DNA of 64,000 nt from Tiliqua scincoides (taxonomy: Eukaryota; Chordata; Lepidosauria; Squamata; Scincidae). Under the pieces are notes generated by a model. The model was not told where the DNA came from, made no database searches, and was given only the letters and a program-made list of their open reading frames with translations. Positions 34,656-46,650 of this stretch are shown here, in pieces; the first letter of the stretch is position 1; each line of letters begins with the position of its first letter. The stretch is taken from assembly GCF_035046505.1 (NCBI RefSeq), contig NC_089822.1, positions 78,270,159 to 78,334,158 on the forward strand. Direction: 5' to 3'. A program made the translations under genes and the position numbers.

Positions 34656-34904
34656 AGTCTCAGTCTACATGCTTTGCTGCCATGCCTGCATACCTTATGT
34701 TCTTTCCTCTAACACAGCTTAATTCTCACACTTTCAGTTTTACATTCAAGCAAAAGCTCCAGTACAGGTAAGTCTTGAAGTCAATGACTATTTGAATACT
34801 GAATTCAACAGAATCCAGCAGTGCAATCCTATGCATATCTAGTTGGAATAAATATGCGGGCCTCTGCGGACCTCAGAATGACAGAAAATAGAGAAAAAAC
34901 ACTT

Positions 34905-35089
34905 TGCCCCACTGGATCCTGAACTCCGTGTCAGGCCAGAAGACCCAATACGGAGCCTCTCAAATCTGTGCCAGCAAAATAGCTGGCGCATACTTGAGAA
35001 GCCCCATTGTGGGACTTGGTGCTTTCCCTGGGGGGAAAAAGTCCCCTTCCCCCAAAGAGACTCCTGGTGGGTTCCTGGCCCCTGCCGCC
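34905..35089. mobile_element. Harbinger-like module next to the inverted repeat copy
   Basis: Has GTGCCAGCAAAATAGCTGGC and GAAGCCCCATTGTGGGACTT, phrases shared with the GC-rich Harbinger-like elements. It directly abuts the copy at 35090-35758, so that copy may be part of the same larger element. Confidence 0.45.
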
Positions 35090-35758
35090 AGGGCTTATGA
35101 GAGGAATTTTATCAGGGGGTACAAAGTTTCTTCTGGGCTCCTTCCCAAAGGGGGAGGAGTGCAATGGAGGCAGCAAAATGGGGGGGGGGGCAAAATAGGG
35201 CAGGGAGAGGGTGCTGACAGCCACAATAGTCTTTGAAGCCGAGGTCTACTAGGCTTCTTGATGGAGATCCCAGGTCTACCTGACATGCAGCACTGGCAGC
35301 TAGATAAAGTAATATGGAAAGCCAAACACACTCTGCTCTAAAATCTTTGAAATATAGAAAATCAATTTCAGAAAATTATTATATTTAGGCTTACACTAGA
35401 ATGGACCAAAATGAACTTCTGCAGCAGCTTTAGCTCCACAGCTGTGCCCCTGAACTCCTATACACTCCTTCATGGTTATGGGATCGACAAGCCAAAGAGC
35501 TACTGTAGCAGGCCAGGTTCCTCCCAGATTAACACTGTGTTAAGGAGGGTCATGGATGCTTTCCTGGACCTGAAGTGTATGGCTTGTGGCAGCAGTTAAC
35601 ACTGCATGCACGTGGTTGTGCCCTAGCATCCCGTGTTGGCAGCGAGTTCAGATGAGATCCCAGGAATTTTCTGGGCCCCCTTCTTTGGCTCCTGGGCCCC
35701 CTTTCTGACCTTGGGCCCGGGTACAAATTACCCCCTTTACCCCCCTCTCCTAGGCCCT
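35090..35758 (-). repeat. inverted copy of the ~690-bp repeat at 7553-8243
   Basis: Matches the reverse complement of 7553-8243 from GAGGAATTTTATCAGGGGG to CTCTCCTAGGCCCTG. Contains a G10 run absent from the other copy. Confidence 0.75.
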
Positions 35759-36120
35759 GCCCGCTGGATACAGCAGTAACCGCTTTGGCTCCACTGCTCT
35801 AGCGGGCACTGGAAAGCGCAGAATTGGGTGAGTTTAGTGGCATTTACTCCCATGTAAGCATGCACAGGATTGTAGCCTAACTCAGCTGTCCCAAATGCTG
35901 TCTCCTAGATGCGTCACTGCTTTGAAAATACATGTTTAAAAGTAAATAACTTTTAAATTGTTTTCCCCATATACTGAATGTTTCCATCTCTGTACAGCAT
36001 TCCTCTCTGATGTTTGTATTGTATTTAAAAAGTATTGTACAAAACACCTCAGTAGATATAAGTGTATGTTATTTAAAATGCCAAAACTGGAACAGAAAGG
36101 AGAGGATGTTAAAAAAAATT

Positions 36121-36295
36121 TAGGGCCCAATCCTATCTGACTTTCCAACGCTGATGCAGCTAGGCCAACAGGGCATGGGCTACATACTGAGGCAGGGCAT
36201 CAGTCATGGAGGCCTCCACAATGTTTGTTCCCTTACCCTGGGGCCACATTGCAGCTGCATTAGTGCTGGATTAACTGCCCAGCCCACAGTCTTAC
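36121..36295. mobile_element. Harbinger-like MITE with damaged right end
   Basis: TTA then GGGCCCAATCCTATC, CTTTCCAACGCTGATGCAGC and a right part GCAGCTGCATTAGTGCTGG as in 13264-13442; the last ~15 bases of the right terminus are diverged. Confidence 0.65.
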
Positions 36296-36984
36296 ACATT
36301 TAATCCATGTTGCTTATATGCAAGGTTGGGCAGAAATGGCTTAAAGGCAAATGCATCACAAACAATCACCATTCCTGTACCACTGCATGTAGCAATAAAG
36401 TACCAACTATAAAAGACTTCGTAACCCATTTGTGAAGATACAGTAATAATGATAACACACTACTAATACATTGCTTTGTTCACAAGCCAGCCAGCATAAA
36501 ACTTATAGCTCACAGCTATATAATCGACTCTGAAGATCAATGGTTTAAATGAACTCCAGTTTGGCTCCTATTCACTAAAAACTAACACATGCCATCACCA
36601 CTCACATATACACCCTTTAACATGCATCATTTAATTGACCATATTAAGTTAATATATAAACCTGTAGTTTTTTTTAAAACATGCTCGATATAAGCATTTT
36701 ACTACATCTGAAGAGCATTAATTTTTTAAGCCATTCGTTTGCAATAATAAATCATAGCCCAGCATAGTAATTAGTACCACGACTAAAAATGTCTAGATGT
36801 GAATTTTCCAGTGGATTATTTATAACGCCAAGTAAGTTGGAGAGCAGAGTCCTAGCTAAAAAAGCTTCCCTGCTATTGTGTCATCACAGGAACTTCCAAA
36901 TGTGAATCTCTCCTGTTTTCCACGCTGAGCTATCTTACGGGGTTTTTTTTGCAGGAAAAGAAAATGGAGCACTAGCCATGTTTC

Positions 36985-37415
36985 CACCTGAAAGGATATT
37001 GGTAGCCTTGTCTGAAAGAAGAGGAAAAGAGTACTTCTAGTACTACCTCCCTAGAGCTTTCACGAGAAGGACAGAATGGGTATTTAAAAGAATAATGAAA
37101 GCTGTGTGGAACTCCTTGCCCTTGGAAGTGTTTTGCCCCCTCACTACTGTTTTTCAGCTGCTCAACCAAACCTTTTCTTTGTCAACAGGTGTCTTATAGT
37201 TACTGTTTTAATTGGTTAAGCTGATTGGCTGATTATGATTCTCATGTGTCCCTCTTTTGCTCTTGCTACCTATTTTGTTTTGATTTTATCATTTACGGTT
37301 TTGTTCATTGTGTTATTGATTTTATGGATCCTTGTTAAAATGCTTTGCATTAGTTGAGTTGCCCTGGGGGATCCCTTAGGGAAGCCAGAAACAGGATATA
37401 AATATCTAAATAAAT
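36985..37415 (+). mobile_element. L2-type LINE 3' end relic
   Basis: Around 37100 the plus strand encodes VWNSLPLEVF, the conserved tail motif of L2 proteins, then a stop near 37196. A T-rich 3' UTR follows and ends with GAGTTGCCCTGGGGGATCCC, GGATATAAATA and ATAAATA. The RT domain is absent. Confidence 0.65.
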
Positions 37416-37549
37416 ATATAAGGAGGCTTTCATTCCTTCCAGTGGAAATGAATATTAGCCTTGTCAGAAAACAAGAAGTATGGTGGAGGCAGAAGAAGAA
37501 CCTTCAAACTTTTAACCCAGCTCTGCCTGAAATTGCTGTAGTGTAACAG

Positions 37550-37550
<1 letters not shown>

Positions 37551-37581
<31 letters not shown>
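37551..37581 (+). repeat. (ATC)n microsatellite
   Basis: About ten uninterrupted ATC units. It produces a run of methionines in a minus-strand frame that is not a gene. Confidence 0.95.
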
Positions 37582-37582
<1 letters not shown>

Positions 37583-37708
37583 ATAGATAAAAGACTGAAG
37601 TGTAACTTGTTTTTCATACACACTTACATGAAATATTTTGACAGTGTGAATCAGCCCTAAGATGAATATTTACAGTTCATGAGTTGGGGGGGAAGCATTC
37701 CATCAACC

Positions 37709-37887
37709 CAGTTGTTCCCAAACTTGTTCGACCAGCAGCTCCCTTGACCTACTGCGACATTGGCCATAGCTCCCCAATGGGGCTACAATCCTATATGGGC
37801 AGTGAGCTTTTCACAAAGATTCCATTGCTCTCCTGGCTGGTTCCCACGGCTCCCAAGGGAGCCACAGCTTACAGTTTGGGAACCATG
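37709..37887. mobile_element. hAT-like MITE, ~180 bp
   Basis: Ends CAGTTGTTCCCAAACTTG and ACAGTTTGGGAACCATG. Same family as 59196-59383, with matching GCAGCTC..GACCTACTG and CTCCCCTGGCTGGTT-type phrases. Confidence 0.75.
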
Positions 37888-38031
37888 GCATTAACCTGTC
37901 TAACCTCTAGGATCCAGGAATTTGTGGCTGGGATCTACAGAGCTACTTAATTCAGACCCAAATACCTCTGACTTTTTTCCTTTAAACATGCCCCCATACT
38001 ACATCAGAAACACTTTTGAAACTCCCATATG

Positions 38032-38190
38032 CAACAACTGTTACCCTGCACATGCCCGATCTCGTCTGATCTCAGAAGCTAAGCAGGGTCAGGCCTGGTT
38101 AGTACTTGGATGGGAGACCTCTTGGGAATACCGGGTGCTGTAGGCTTATACCATAGTCTTTCAAGACTGAAGGTTGCCAAAAGAAGTTTG
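38032..38190 (+). mobile_element. 5S rRNA-derived SINE (5S-Sauria type)
   Basis: The first ~115 bases follow vertebrate 5S rRNA: GCCCGATCTCGTCTGATCTC, GAAGCTAAGCAGGGTC (A box), CTTGGATGGGAGACC (C box) and AATACCGGGTGCTGTAGGCT. So it carries the internal 5S promoter elements. It is not a working 5S gene: the first ~20 bases are altered, and instead of a T-run terminator the sequence goes on into a 33-nt LINE-type tail, ATACCATAGTCTTTCAAGAC and so on to GTTGCCAA. The same tail ends the LINE at 59603-60600. A 7-bp duplication, ccatatg, flanks it (38025-38031 and 38191-38197). Confidence 0.9.
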
Positions 38191-38197
38191 CCATATG

Positions 38198-39063
38198 ACA
38201 CACAGAACAGAGGTAAATTGCAATCAAAAGCCTCCTTGGGTGTGCAGAACCAGTCAGTTCCTTCACATTGATTCCAGTCAGAGTGAGAAACAAGTCTAAA
38301 TGCATTCCTGAATCCCTTCATGTTGTAGATGGCATTTGTGCCATCTCCCAAGCTGCACCCATCTGTGCACCCACCACAAACCTTGAATACTTTTGTGTAA
38401 TATGCACCAGCACAGGTTACTGACAGTCCAATAAAATCTATCAACGGTTCAACCTTTGGAACGTAGAGCAAGTCAAATGCCTCCTGTCAATGACTGAGTA
38501 GGAAAACAGTCGGAGTAGTATGAAGAAGGGTCAATGCAAGTCAGAATGTAGACACAAAGAGCACTGTTGTTCAGAGAACCTGTAGCGTGCAATGTATATT
38601 CTCTGTGCGTAGGTAACCTCAGTCTGCCAGCCGGGCCTGTTGAGGCCACTAAGCTGTACTGAATGCAATCAGAGAGAAAAAAAATCTGTGGAAAATGCAG
38701 GTGTTATTCCATTCTTGACAAGGCATCCTGAAGAAACAACAAAGCTTCCTGGCACTGTCTGGGATTCAAAGACCCCCATGTGAAAATGGAAAGCACTTCT
38801 GCATACATGTCCAGGGTCACCAATTTTTCCTCACTTGCTTCCCACTGCAATCACATCACATGTGGCTTCTGAGCATCCCACAACCCCCAGGAATGTCTTT
38901 CTAAGGGTCACCAGAGGCTGTCACAGAAAGGAAGAGGTCTGAAATGCCCTGGTGCATGTGTGGAACACCTTACATGGCCTTCTGGATTCTGGCCATTGTG
39001 TATGTGGAAATGGAGAAACCTGCAGACAAATTCTACTAACATGAATTCAAACAAAACTTTAGA
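38198..39063. other. unique sequence, no recognised feature
   Basis: Frames in this stretch are short and unlike known proteins; no repeat ends. Confidence 0.35.
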
Positions 39064-39142
39064 ATAGTGATTGTCAACCAATGTGCAAAAGGTCTGCTGG
39101 TGTGCCACAGGATTTTGGAGCACAATGGTTGAAAATCATTGA
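39064..39142. mobile_element. very short hAT-like MITE (~78 bp)
   Basis: AGTGATTGTCAACCAATGTGC at the left is mirrored by GCACAATGGTTGAAAATCATT at the right, an inverted repeat of about 22 bases with few mismatches around a ~35-base centre. Confidence 0.6.
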
Positions 39143-39147
39143 AAAAC

Positions 39148-39332
39148 TTTTCCAGGTTCTGCAGCTCTGGTTTTAGGGCAACTGTCTGTAGTAACAAATT
39201 GTCCCTCTTCCTCCGCCAACTTCTTAAATTTCCTTTAAATTTCCCCTAAGGAGCTGATGGAGGATGGGAGACAGACAATTCATTACTACAGACAGTTCCC
39301 TTAGAAGTAGAGCCACAGAACCCAGAAAAGTC
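39148..39332. repeat. fold-back repeat
   Basis: Arm TTTTCCAGGTTCTGCAGCTC..GGGCAACTGTCTGTAGTAA..AATTGTC pairs with GACAATTCATTACTACAGAC..GTTCCC..GAGCCACAGAACCC..GAAAA. Arms of ~56 bases around a CTTCC-rich loop. Probably a decayed MITE. Confidence 0.6.
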
Positions 39333-40510
39333 TCCCAGAAGCCAGATGTGACATCACAAGAGGTGAAGACCATAGAAGTCAGTGTGCCATGAGAAGAAAA
39401 ATATTAAAAATTGCTTCTTTAGCACTTAAAAAAGATGGAGAGGTAGCAATTTGTGCACACTGATGCAAGCACTTAAACTCTTTGAAAACAATGGGATGTT
39501 CTCAACATGCAACTGTGCATTAGGCTGTGGCCAAAGTATAAAATCCAGCTGAAGTTACTGGAAAAATGCCATTGACTAAACACTGAGTTTTTTACCAAGC
39601 CATTTTCACTTATACAGGCACCTGAAAGAAAAATGAGATTGTTCTGAAAAACTTTCTTTGGAGATTATTTTTATTTATTTTATATGTAATTAATAGTGTG
39701 CTACCAGATCCTCTCATGCAAATGCAACTAAGAAAAATTAACTCCAAACATTTTAGCATGGAAAGGTGGTAACTACTGATTTTATTTGTACAAATGAGAA
39801 GGTGTAACCTCCCCATCACTTTTATCACAGTATCTCTGAACTGCACCTCTGGATTGCAAGGTCAGATATTGAAAGATATTTGCAGTTCAGTCCTATGGCT
39901 TGCTGAAGTCATGGCAGTACCATTTACAGCAGATACTAGGCTCTCTGTGCCAGAAACAGAAGACTACAGCACAAACATCAGGACTGCTGCACCAGTACAG
40001 GAAGAACACCCTTGCATGGCAAAGCAACTCAGTGCAACATGTTGTCCAAGCTTAGGGCCACCAATCACTCTTGAACAACACTGTAAGATTCTCCATGGGG
40101 TTGATACAATATATAAAAATCCAACAGGCTGTTATGATTCATTTTAAGCCGTATGGGACAACTGAGCCAGCTGTCTTTTAAAACAGCTATTCTGGTTGTT
40201 ATGGCACAAGACTCTGCACAAAATTGGTTTTGAAAGAGCTATTAAAAATGTTTCCATTTTCAGTAGCCTGTAGTTGAAATAATGATTTGATTTTTTTTTT
40301 TTGTACAAAACATGCAAGATTACACAGTGGAAGACTACTGGGTGTACACATTTTAGTACGCATCAGTACTATTAAGAGCAAACTCTCTTCTAGGATTGCA
40401 GTTCAGATCCAGTTTAATCAAAGGACTAACAATGTGTGCATTGAGACAGTTGCAAGTACTATTTCATTGAACGGTATAGTGCTTATTAAACAATAAAATG
40501 ACAGTGGATA
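39333..40510. other. unique sequence
   Basis: A 117-codon plus frame at 39794-40147 ends near a GTAAG-like word, but shows no recognisable domain. No repeat ends. Confidence 0.3.
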
Positions 40511-40512
40511 TA

Positions 40513-40950
40513 CAGTGGGCCCATTCTTTCAGCAGATTCAGAACTCACAGATTTCAGTATCTGCGGGTTCCTGAACCCACGGGTTTAATCCACATGAACC
40601 CTCTGGATGCGTGCAGCCTCATCGGCCCTCAGAACACCTTCCAAGGTCTCTGGCACCCCTCTAGGCCCTCCAAAGGCCTTTTAAGACCTTAAAACATTGC
40701 TTCAGTTTTTCTGTAAGACAGGAAGTGACCTTCTAAAGCCCTTGGTGCATTCTGAGGGCCAGGGAGGCCACATGTGGCCATCGGTACACCCTCTGGAGGT
40801 AAGGAAAGCACAGTTCCCCTCTCCTCTGGAAGATTACAGGGACCCCAAAACCCATGGATTTCATTATCTGTGGGTTTCCTAATCCACGGGGTTTCCTAGT
40901 CTGTGGGGGTTCCTGGAATGGAACTCTCACAGATAATAAGGGAGACACTG
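40513..40950. mobile_element. Tigger-like (pogo) element
   Basis: Starts CAGTGGGCCCATTC after TA and ends ATAAGGGAGACACTG. Near the ends are CTGCGGGTTCCTGAACCCAC and CACGGGGTTTCC..GGGGGTTCCTGGAATGG, which resemble the terminal zone of Tigger elements. No transposase. Confidence 0.55.
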
Positions 40951-40979
40951 GAGTGACACGGGAGTAGTGCGAAAATCCA

Positions 40980-41440
40980 CTGTAGTAAAATGGCTGCCGA
41001 TGGAGTGCAGAGGCATTTTGTGTGCACTGTTGCAAGAGGCAGCAGCATCACAACTCTGCCATGGACCCCACCACACCCACCGAACCAGATAAGGCAGGGG
41101 GTGGGAACTGAAGGGGAGGAACGGGACAGGCAGGTGGCCCAAGGAGGGTGGATTTGGGCAGCAATGGCACATGCTGGATTCTATCCCCTCTTTCCACACC
41201 TTCCTTAACCTTCTCCTTGTTCTTACACCAGTTAAAGAACTGGTGCAAGTCCAAAGAGATCCATTGGTAAGCAGGAGGCTAAGAGAAGGGCAAGGGGAAA
41301 TAACTTCCCTTTCCCCACCGAAGCCTCCTGATTCATACACACACGCACCTCTACTGCTGGATACAGTGTGCGTCTTTGTGGGGCACCTGCATCAGCAGGG
41401 GATGGGGAAGGACAGGATTGGGCTCAAAATCTCCTCCAGT
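40980..41440 (-). mobile_element. Harbinger-like GC-rich element, second subfamily
   Basis: Partner of 5113-5560 (see there). Shares AAAATGGCTGCC, GCTGGATTCTATCCCC, CACCAGTTAAAGAACTGGTG and GATCCATTG. It ends with CAGGATTGGGCTCAA at 41418-41434. Confidence 0.6.
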
Positions 41441-42092
41441 TTTACTCCAGTTTTTAGCTGCCCAATTTTGTCCTGCACTGGTCCAGCAGCTGCTGCATCC
41501 TGAGCACTGGCAGAGGACCAGATCAGCCGGGAGAGGTAAGTAAAGAAGAATTTTATTTACCTCCCCAGCCACTGCCTGGTCCCTGTGGGACTTCTCAGTT
41601 CTACACTGGCTCTTTTGCTGGTGTAGATTTAAGGAGCGTCCTGGGCAATGCCTTCCCTAAGGGGTCTGTGCTACTATGTGGACCCCTTTCCCAGCAGGCG
41701 CAGCAGCTCAGCAAGACATCATATGTCATCACCAGACATGCAGGAAAGTTGAACTCTGAACTCTCCAGCTCGGCTTGGCTGGATTTTGAGCTGCGCAGCT
41801 TAAAGGGACCAATGCAACTGGGAGGATGCCAGTCCTAAGATAGGGGTTTGGTTATGGTGAGCACCAGTGCCACTGTGATTAGCCCCATTCCACCCTGATC
41901 CACCCCCAATCCCCTTTTAGGCCTCTCCAGAGAAAACCACCAGTGGTGGTTTCTATAAGAAGCAGGTGGTTGTGTATAACCTTCTGGCCTTTGCACCAGC
42001 AGCAGTGCTCCATAAACCAGTGGAGAGGCTGCAGCAACAATGGTGTAACTTGTGTACATTGATGTGCCATGAGGATAGGATTGGATCATAAG
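41441..42092. mobile_element. probable second Harbinger-like element
   Basis: Bounded at the right by GAGGATAGGATTGGATCA. Contains CCGGGAGAGGTAAGTAAAG, a phrase typical of the family next to the GGTAAG arrays. Left border uncertain because it adjoins 40980-41440. Confidence 0.4.
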
Positions 42093-42811
42093 CCTTTTAA
42101 GCAAATGTCTCACTTTTACAAGTTTTCCAAGGCTCTCCAGAGAAGGGTTCAGGTTTTCCACTTCTGTTAATTTTTAAAAAAAATTATGCATATAAAACTA
42201 GCATCATGTTCCTAGCACCTAATGCAACTGATTTTGGAAATTACACTGGAGATATAGTGTAGAAAATGAAAAAATGGAAAACAGAACTGTGGACAGTTCA
42301 CAATGAGCCAAAAGGAGGAAGATAAAAGAGTTATTTAGCATTTCAAGAAAGTAGCATTACCAATGTTTGGGGAGTAAGGACAGGTTGAAAAAGCCTGATT
42401 ATGAAGGTTACTTTTTCACCTTGTCAAACACCACAGGGCACGATCCAATTAAAGATCAGTGCTTGTAAGCACCATATATTTTACCTTAACCCTCTTACTA
42501 AAATCACTGGAATAAGAGTGCTTAACCTTGGTAAGATTTTGCTCACACATTTTAAAATCATAACAAACTTTTAACACTGAAAATATATCTTGATGTTGAA
42601 CAAATGTGTTTTCATTTCCTTAGTGAAGAAAGAAGTGCCTGAACAATGCAGCCAAAGAGAAATATAAGACGGTAATTCATGATGTGCTTTATGGAAGGGG
42701 CAACACAGAGTTCTTAGATCTTTTCTTCATTAAAAAGAGACAGTGTCTTTATTATATTCCACCATACTATGGGCACCATTTATTTTAATGTTTATATCCT
42801 AAAAGACTTTG

Positions 42812-42813
<2 letters not shown>

Positions 42814-42892
<79 letters not shown>
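42814..42892 (+). repeat. compound (TC)n(AC)n microsatellite
   Basis: About 25 TC units at 42814-42863 followed at once by about 15 CA units to 42892. Likely length-polymorphic. Confidence 0.97.
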
Positions 42893-42895
<3 letters not shown>

Positions 42896-42920
42896 ATACA
42901 TTCTCATAAATTGTTCTGAG

Positions 42921-43005
42921 TAAGAGCACAATTCAATGCATATTTACTTGGAACTCAGTCCTATTAAATTCAAGGTACTTACTCCTTGGTATTGCATCCT
43001 TAAAT
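42921..43005. repeat. short palindromic 'TTACTTGGAACTCAGTCC' repeat
   Basis: GCACAATTCAATGCATATTT then ACTTACTCCTTGGTATTGCA: a diverged copy of the ~90-bp palindromic element. Confidence 0.55.
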
Positions 43006-44685
43006 TCATGACACACAACTAAGTTGGATTGTTCTAGAAACAGAGAGTACATGACACAAAAATGTTTGGGAGTAACAGAGTATAAAATGCCAAGTGAAAT
43101 TTGTTTTCTTGACCATAGGTCATAACAGAAACAAGTATTCTGACAAGCCAATTCTCCAATTCTACATAACAGAAACAAGCCAATTCTACAAAGTACAAAT
43201 AGGTATAAAATACAGAAAACACGTCTTTTTGAAATTAGGTGGCAGCATGTTTGGGATGCAAAAGGCAGCTCACAAGTACAGTTGTAGTATACTCTTCTAG
43301 CCTCCTAACTTTACAGAAGGTCTTCAGTTATAGGTCAAAGATAAGGAACAGCATATTCAACACCCATAGTAATGCGAACATTTGCTTCTAAGTCAATTAT
43401 GTTATAAATTGTTTGGAAATAAAAGTGTCATTACCACACTGAGCACCCAAATATTGGTGGTACTCTAGAGATAATTCATCCAAATTTGAAATCTGTACAG
43501 ATGTGTTGCTGATAATGAGCACTGCACCTATGCTGTAACATGATCATCATTTATGGGAAAGGAAAAATCACACTGAATCTTAGAGTTTGGTTCATTTTCT
43601 TTAAGTCTAATGCAGTATCTGACATGGTTGTTTTGGCACATACAAACGAACTCCTACTCTGCATATGCTTATATTATACTATCTGTTAATATAGCTTGAA
43701 AGACTAATATTGGCAAGATGTTATTGAAAACATTTGCTTATTCAATCTGAAATAGGATACAAAATGTCACAACAGACAACTGAACAAGCTTTACTGCAGT
43801 ACCTTTCTTTTTGCTATTACTAAAGAACCAATATCTCTATATGGTATGTTCATATGGCACAAATTTTACATCTATCAAGTTAAAATCCTAAGTTTGAAAT
43901 TCCAAATGTGCTTTAGTGTTTATAGAAACCTTATTACCATATAAACTATTACATGGCAGAGCCTGTTGATATAAAGTCATGAAATGTCTCTAGTACTGTG
44001 ATATTCATGAATGTAAATCATAAACATACAGTTTTTGCAACATGACTGAGAATTTGTCCTAGCAACTGTATTATACAGTATCCTGGTTATAACAGATTTT
44101 AAAAGTCAGAGGACTAATCCGATGGCCATATTTCCTCTAGTGAAAAACCAAAAACTTTTTTTTGAGTTTGTTTAAAAGATTCCTTTTCCTGCACTTGCTT
44201 CTTTTAGGTTGCCTTAAAACTCTTATCATTTGTACTGTTCAAAAAGTAAAAAAAATGTTAACTAACAAGAAAAAGTACCTACCAACTTTCTTTTAAAGAT
44301 AAATTTCTTCTTCTCAAAAGCTCTATGAATAAACTATGCGAAATAAGCTATCTGAATACATTGTAATAAAAAGGGAACGTCACTTTGCAGCACTGCAATA
44401 TCATTGCTGGGGGAGGGTCAGAAAAAAGGAAACCTCTCTTAATAATAGTCATCTGTTATCTTTTTAAGTTAGCCCCTGGTTTTGTCAATATTAACTTTAA
44501 AGTGACTGAAATGAACAGAAAGATTTGTAGAAAAGGCTAAGCATATTAAGGTTCTAAATATCCCACCTGCCCAATAATATGTGAACAAGTGCATGCTGCT
44601 ACTGATCGTGAAATTAAAAACATATACTGGTTGACCTTCCAAAAATGTAAATAGTCTATCTCAAAAGATCATTCAAACATACTTC
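43006..44685. other. repeat-free AT-rich DNA
   Basis: No transposon ends, long frames or folds. Begins the longest repeat-poor stretch of the window (43.0-48.6 kb). Confidence 0.4.
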
Positions 44686-44925
44686 CATTGCATTCAATGG
44701 GATTACTCCAGTGTAAGAAAGTAGCAACTCTCCTTCTAGCACTTCATCCTCAATACATTTATTTGGAAGTAAATGCCACTCATTTACACCGAGTTTACAA
44801 GAAAATGTGTTTAACTTCACTCCTTACAAACCAATTCTACCCATGTTTACTCAGAAGTAAGTCCCAATTATTTCAGTGGGACTTAATGCCAGGTAACTAT
44901 GCTTAAAACTGCAGCCTACATTCAA
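44686..44925. repeat. two palindromic ~90-bp repeat copies
   Basis: CATTCAATGGGATTACTCC at the left, then TTTACTCAGAAGTAAGTCCC and TCAGTGGGACTTAATGCC at the right, ending CTGCAGCC. Confidence 0.6.
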
Positions 44926-46650
44926 ATTGCTTTTTATCTAGTCCAGAATAATAGTCAAAATCCATTCTTTTCTCTGAAAAGTCCTGTATTTACACTCCTG
45001 AAAAGTCTTCCTGTAAATATAGTACATCTAAAATTTCTAGCATAATACCTGCCTTTAGATGGAGAAGATATCTGTATTTATACATGAGTTTTATCTCTGA
45101 TTCTGCAGTTAATACAGACAGAAATCCAAGACATGAACTGAAATGTCTGATAAATTCATTACTTAAATGCACATTATAATGGAGAATACACACTTATTTT
45201 AGCAAATAGTTAACACTTTTATACAAGATTTTGCACAACAAACTAACAGAAATACAGTTATATTAATCACCTATATTTTACAGATTATACTTCCTAACAA
45301 AATACTCATGAGTGAAAGTATTGATTTTCTTTTAACAATGCCAGCTTACTGGAAAGCTGTCCTTAAAGAAACCTTTCTTAAAAACACAGACATATTACTT
45401 TTTCAAAAAAAATCTGTGAACATGCAGTAATTTAATTAAATCTGTCACAACATACATTTTAGACTACCATCCTCTGCGCAGTGTTGAACTACTTTAATAA
45501 CTCATTTAAATAACGAGCGCACACACACTAAACACTACATTCTGATTAAAGCGTTAAACAGCAATCTGTTATCACGTCCTAATGCCAAATTAAAAACAGA
45601 CTCACAAAGCCACTTTTTAATCACTCACTCTCTTTCTTTTGTGCAACTAAATTAATGCGATCACTCAGCATACAAATGCTCAACAAGTAGAAATAGTTTC
45701 CTTCCCTCTATCAGGCATTCACAGGGGAAAAAAAAGACATGCAGCAAATGTTCTTTTACTTGAAATACTCCTTTCGTATATGACCTCCTCAGAAGGCACA
45801 TAGCAACAGCCACCTTTTGAGGGGGTAAAAAAAAGCCAAAACAAAACAAGAAGAAAGTCCTTGCAAAGTGGAGTGGTATAGGAAGATACTAAGAATCAGA
45901 GAGCTGCCTTCTGTCCAGGCGCTGGGACATGCTGTCCACTGGTGCTCCTCAAACCCACCGGCCATGAATAAGTTCCTATTGTCCCTGCACTGTACTAATT
46001 GTGAAAAAACAGCCCATGCAGTAAGCATAATAATTATCCAGACAAACAAGCAAAGGCAATCAAGGAAGGACTGAAAGGAGCAAAAATACGCGAACAGACA
46101 AAGCAACCCAGGAATGAAATTAATATTCATAATGGAAGGTTTGCCAGCAGAAGGTCCTCATTCATGGCATGGCTATTTCATACAAGGGGCTATTGTCTAG
46201 ACAACAAAATGAGCATATGAATAAAATTTCAGGAAAAACACTGGTGGAGAGACAAGCTTTTCTTTCCCAAAGCGCTTGTTCCCAGTCCCAGGATTTTATT
46301 CAAAGAAACTTTCAAACCCCTTCTCTCAGGAACATTATAAAAGTTGTCTCTCCCTGGGTTCACCCCTGTCATTTTGTTTTATTTTCTTCCTTCAGTTGCA
46401 GCTGTATAAATACGAACCCCCAAAAAAGAAAAAAGCAACAACCCATGCTTGCCCAAACAAAGAAGAATTGGACTTAATATGCATAGCTTCATTAACGAAA
46501 TTTAATTATGCCAAGCGGCATATTAATCAGGAGTTGCTCTAGTTACTGTATTCACTGAACGGGAGGAGGATTCCAAATTAAGGGAAGTGTGGGGGGACCA
46601 CTGCATACTGATTAGGAGGCTGCTGGCAATGTGATACAATGCACTTTCTG
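44926..46650. promoter_or_regulatory. candidate conserved noncoding (enhancer-like) cluster
   Basis: No repeats, AT-rich, dense in homeodomain and SOX/TCF-like words: TTTAATTAAAT and TAATAACTCATTTAAATAA near 45430-45510, ACTAAATTAATGCGATC near 45650, CTTCATTAACGAAATTTAAT and GGCATATTAATCAGG near 46487-46535. Such composition is common in enhancers of developmental genes, but conservation cannot be tested here. The 113-codon minus frame inside is not a recognisable protein. Confidence 0.35.

Noticed and set aside
37430-37621. Minus-strand frame with a run of methionines
   Set aside because: Produced by the (ATC)n microsatellite.
38041-38147. A working 5S rRNA gene
   Set aside because: The first ~20 bases are altered, there is no T-run terminator after the 5S part, and the sequence runs into a LINE-type tail flanked by a short duplication. 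It is a SINE.
39794-40147. 117-codon plus frame as a host exon
   Set aside because: No known domain, and the GTAAG at its end is not paired with a convincing acceptor.
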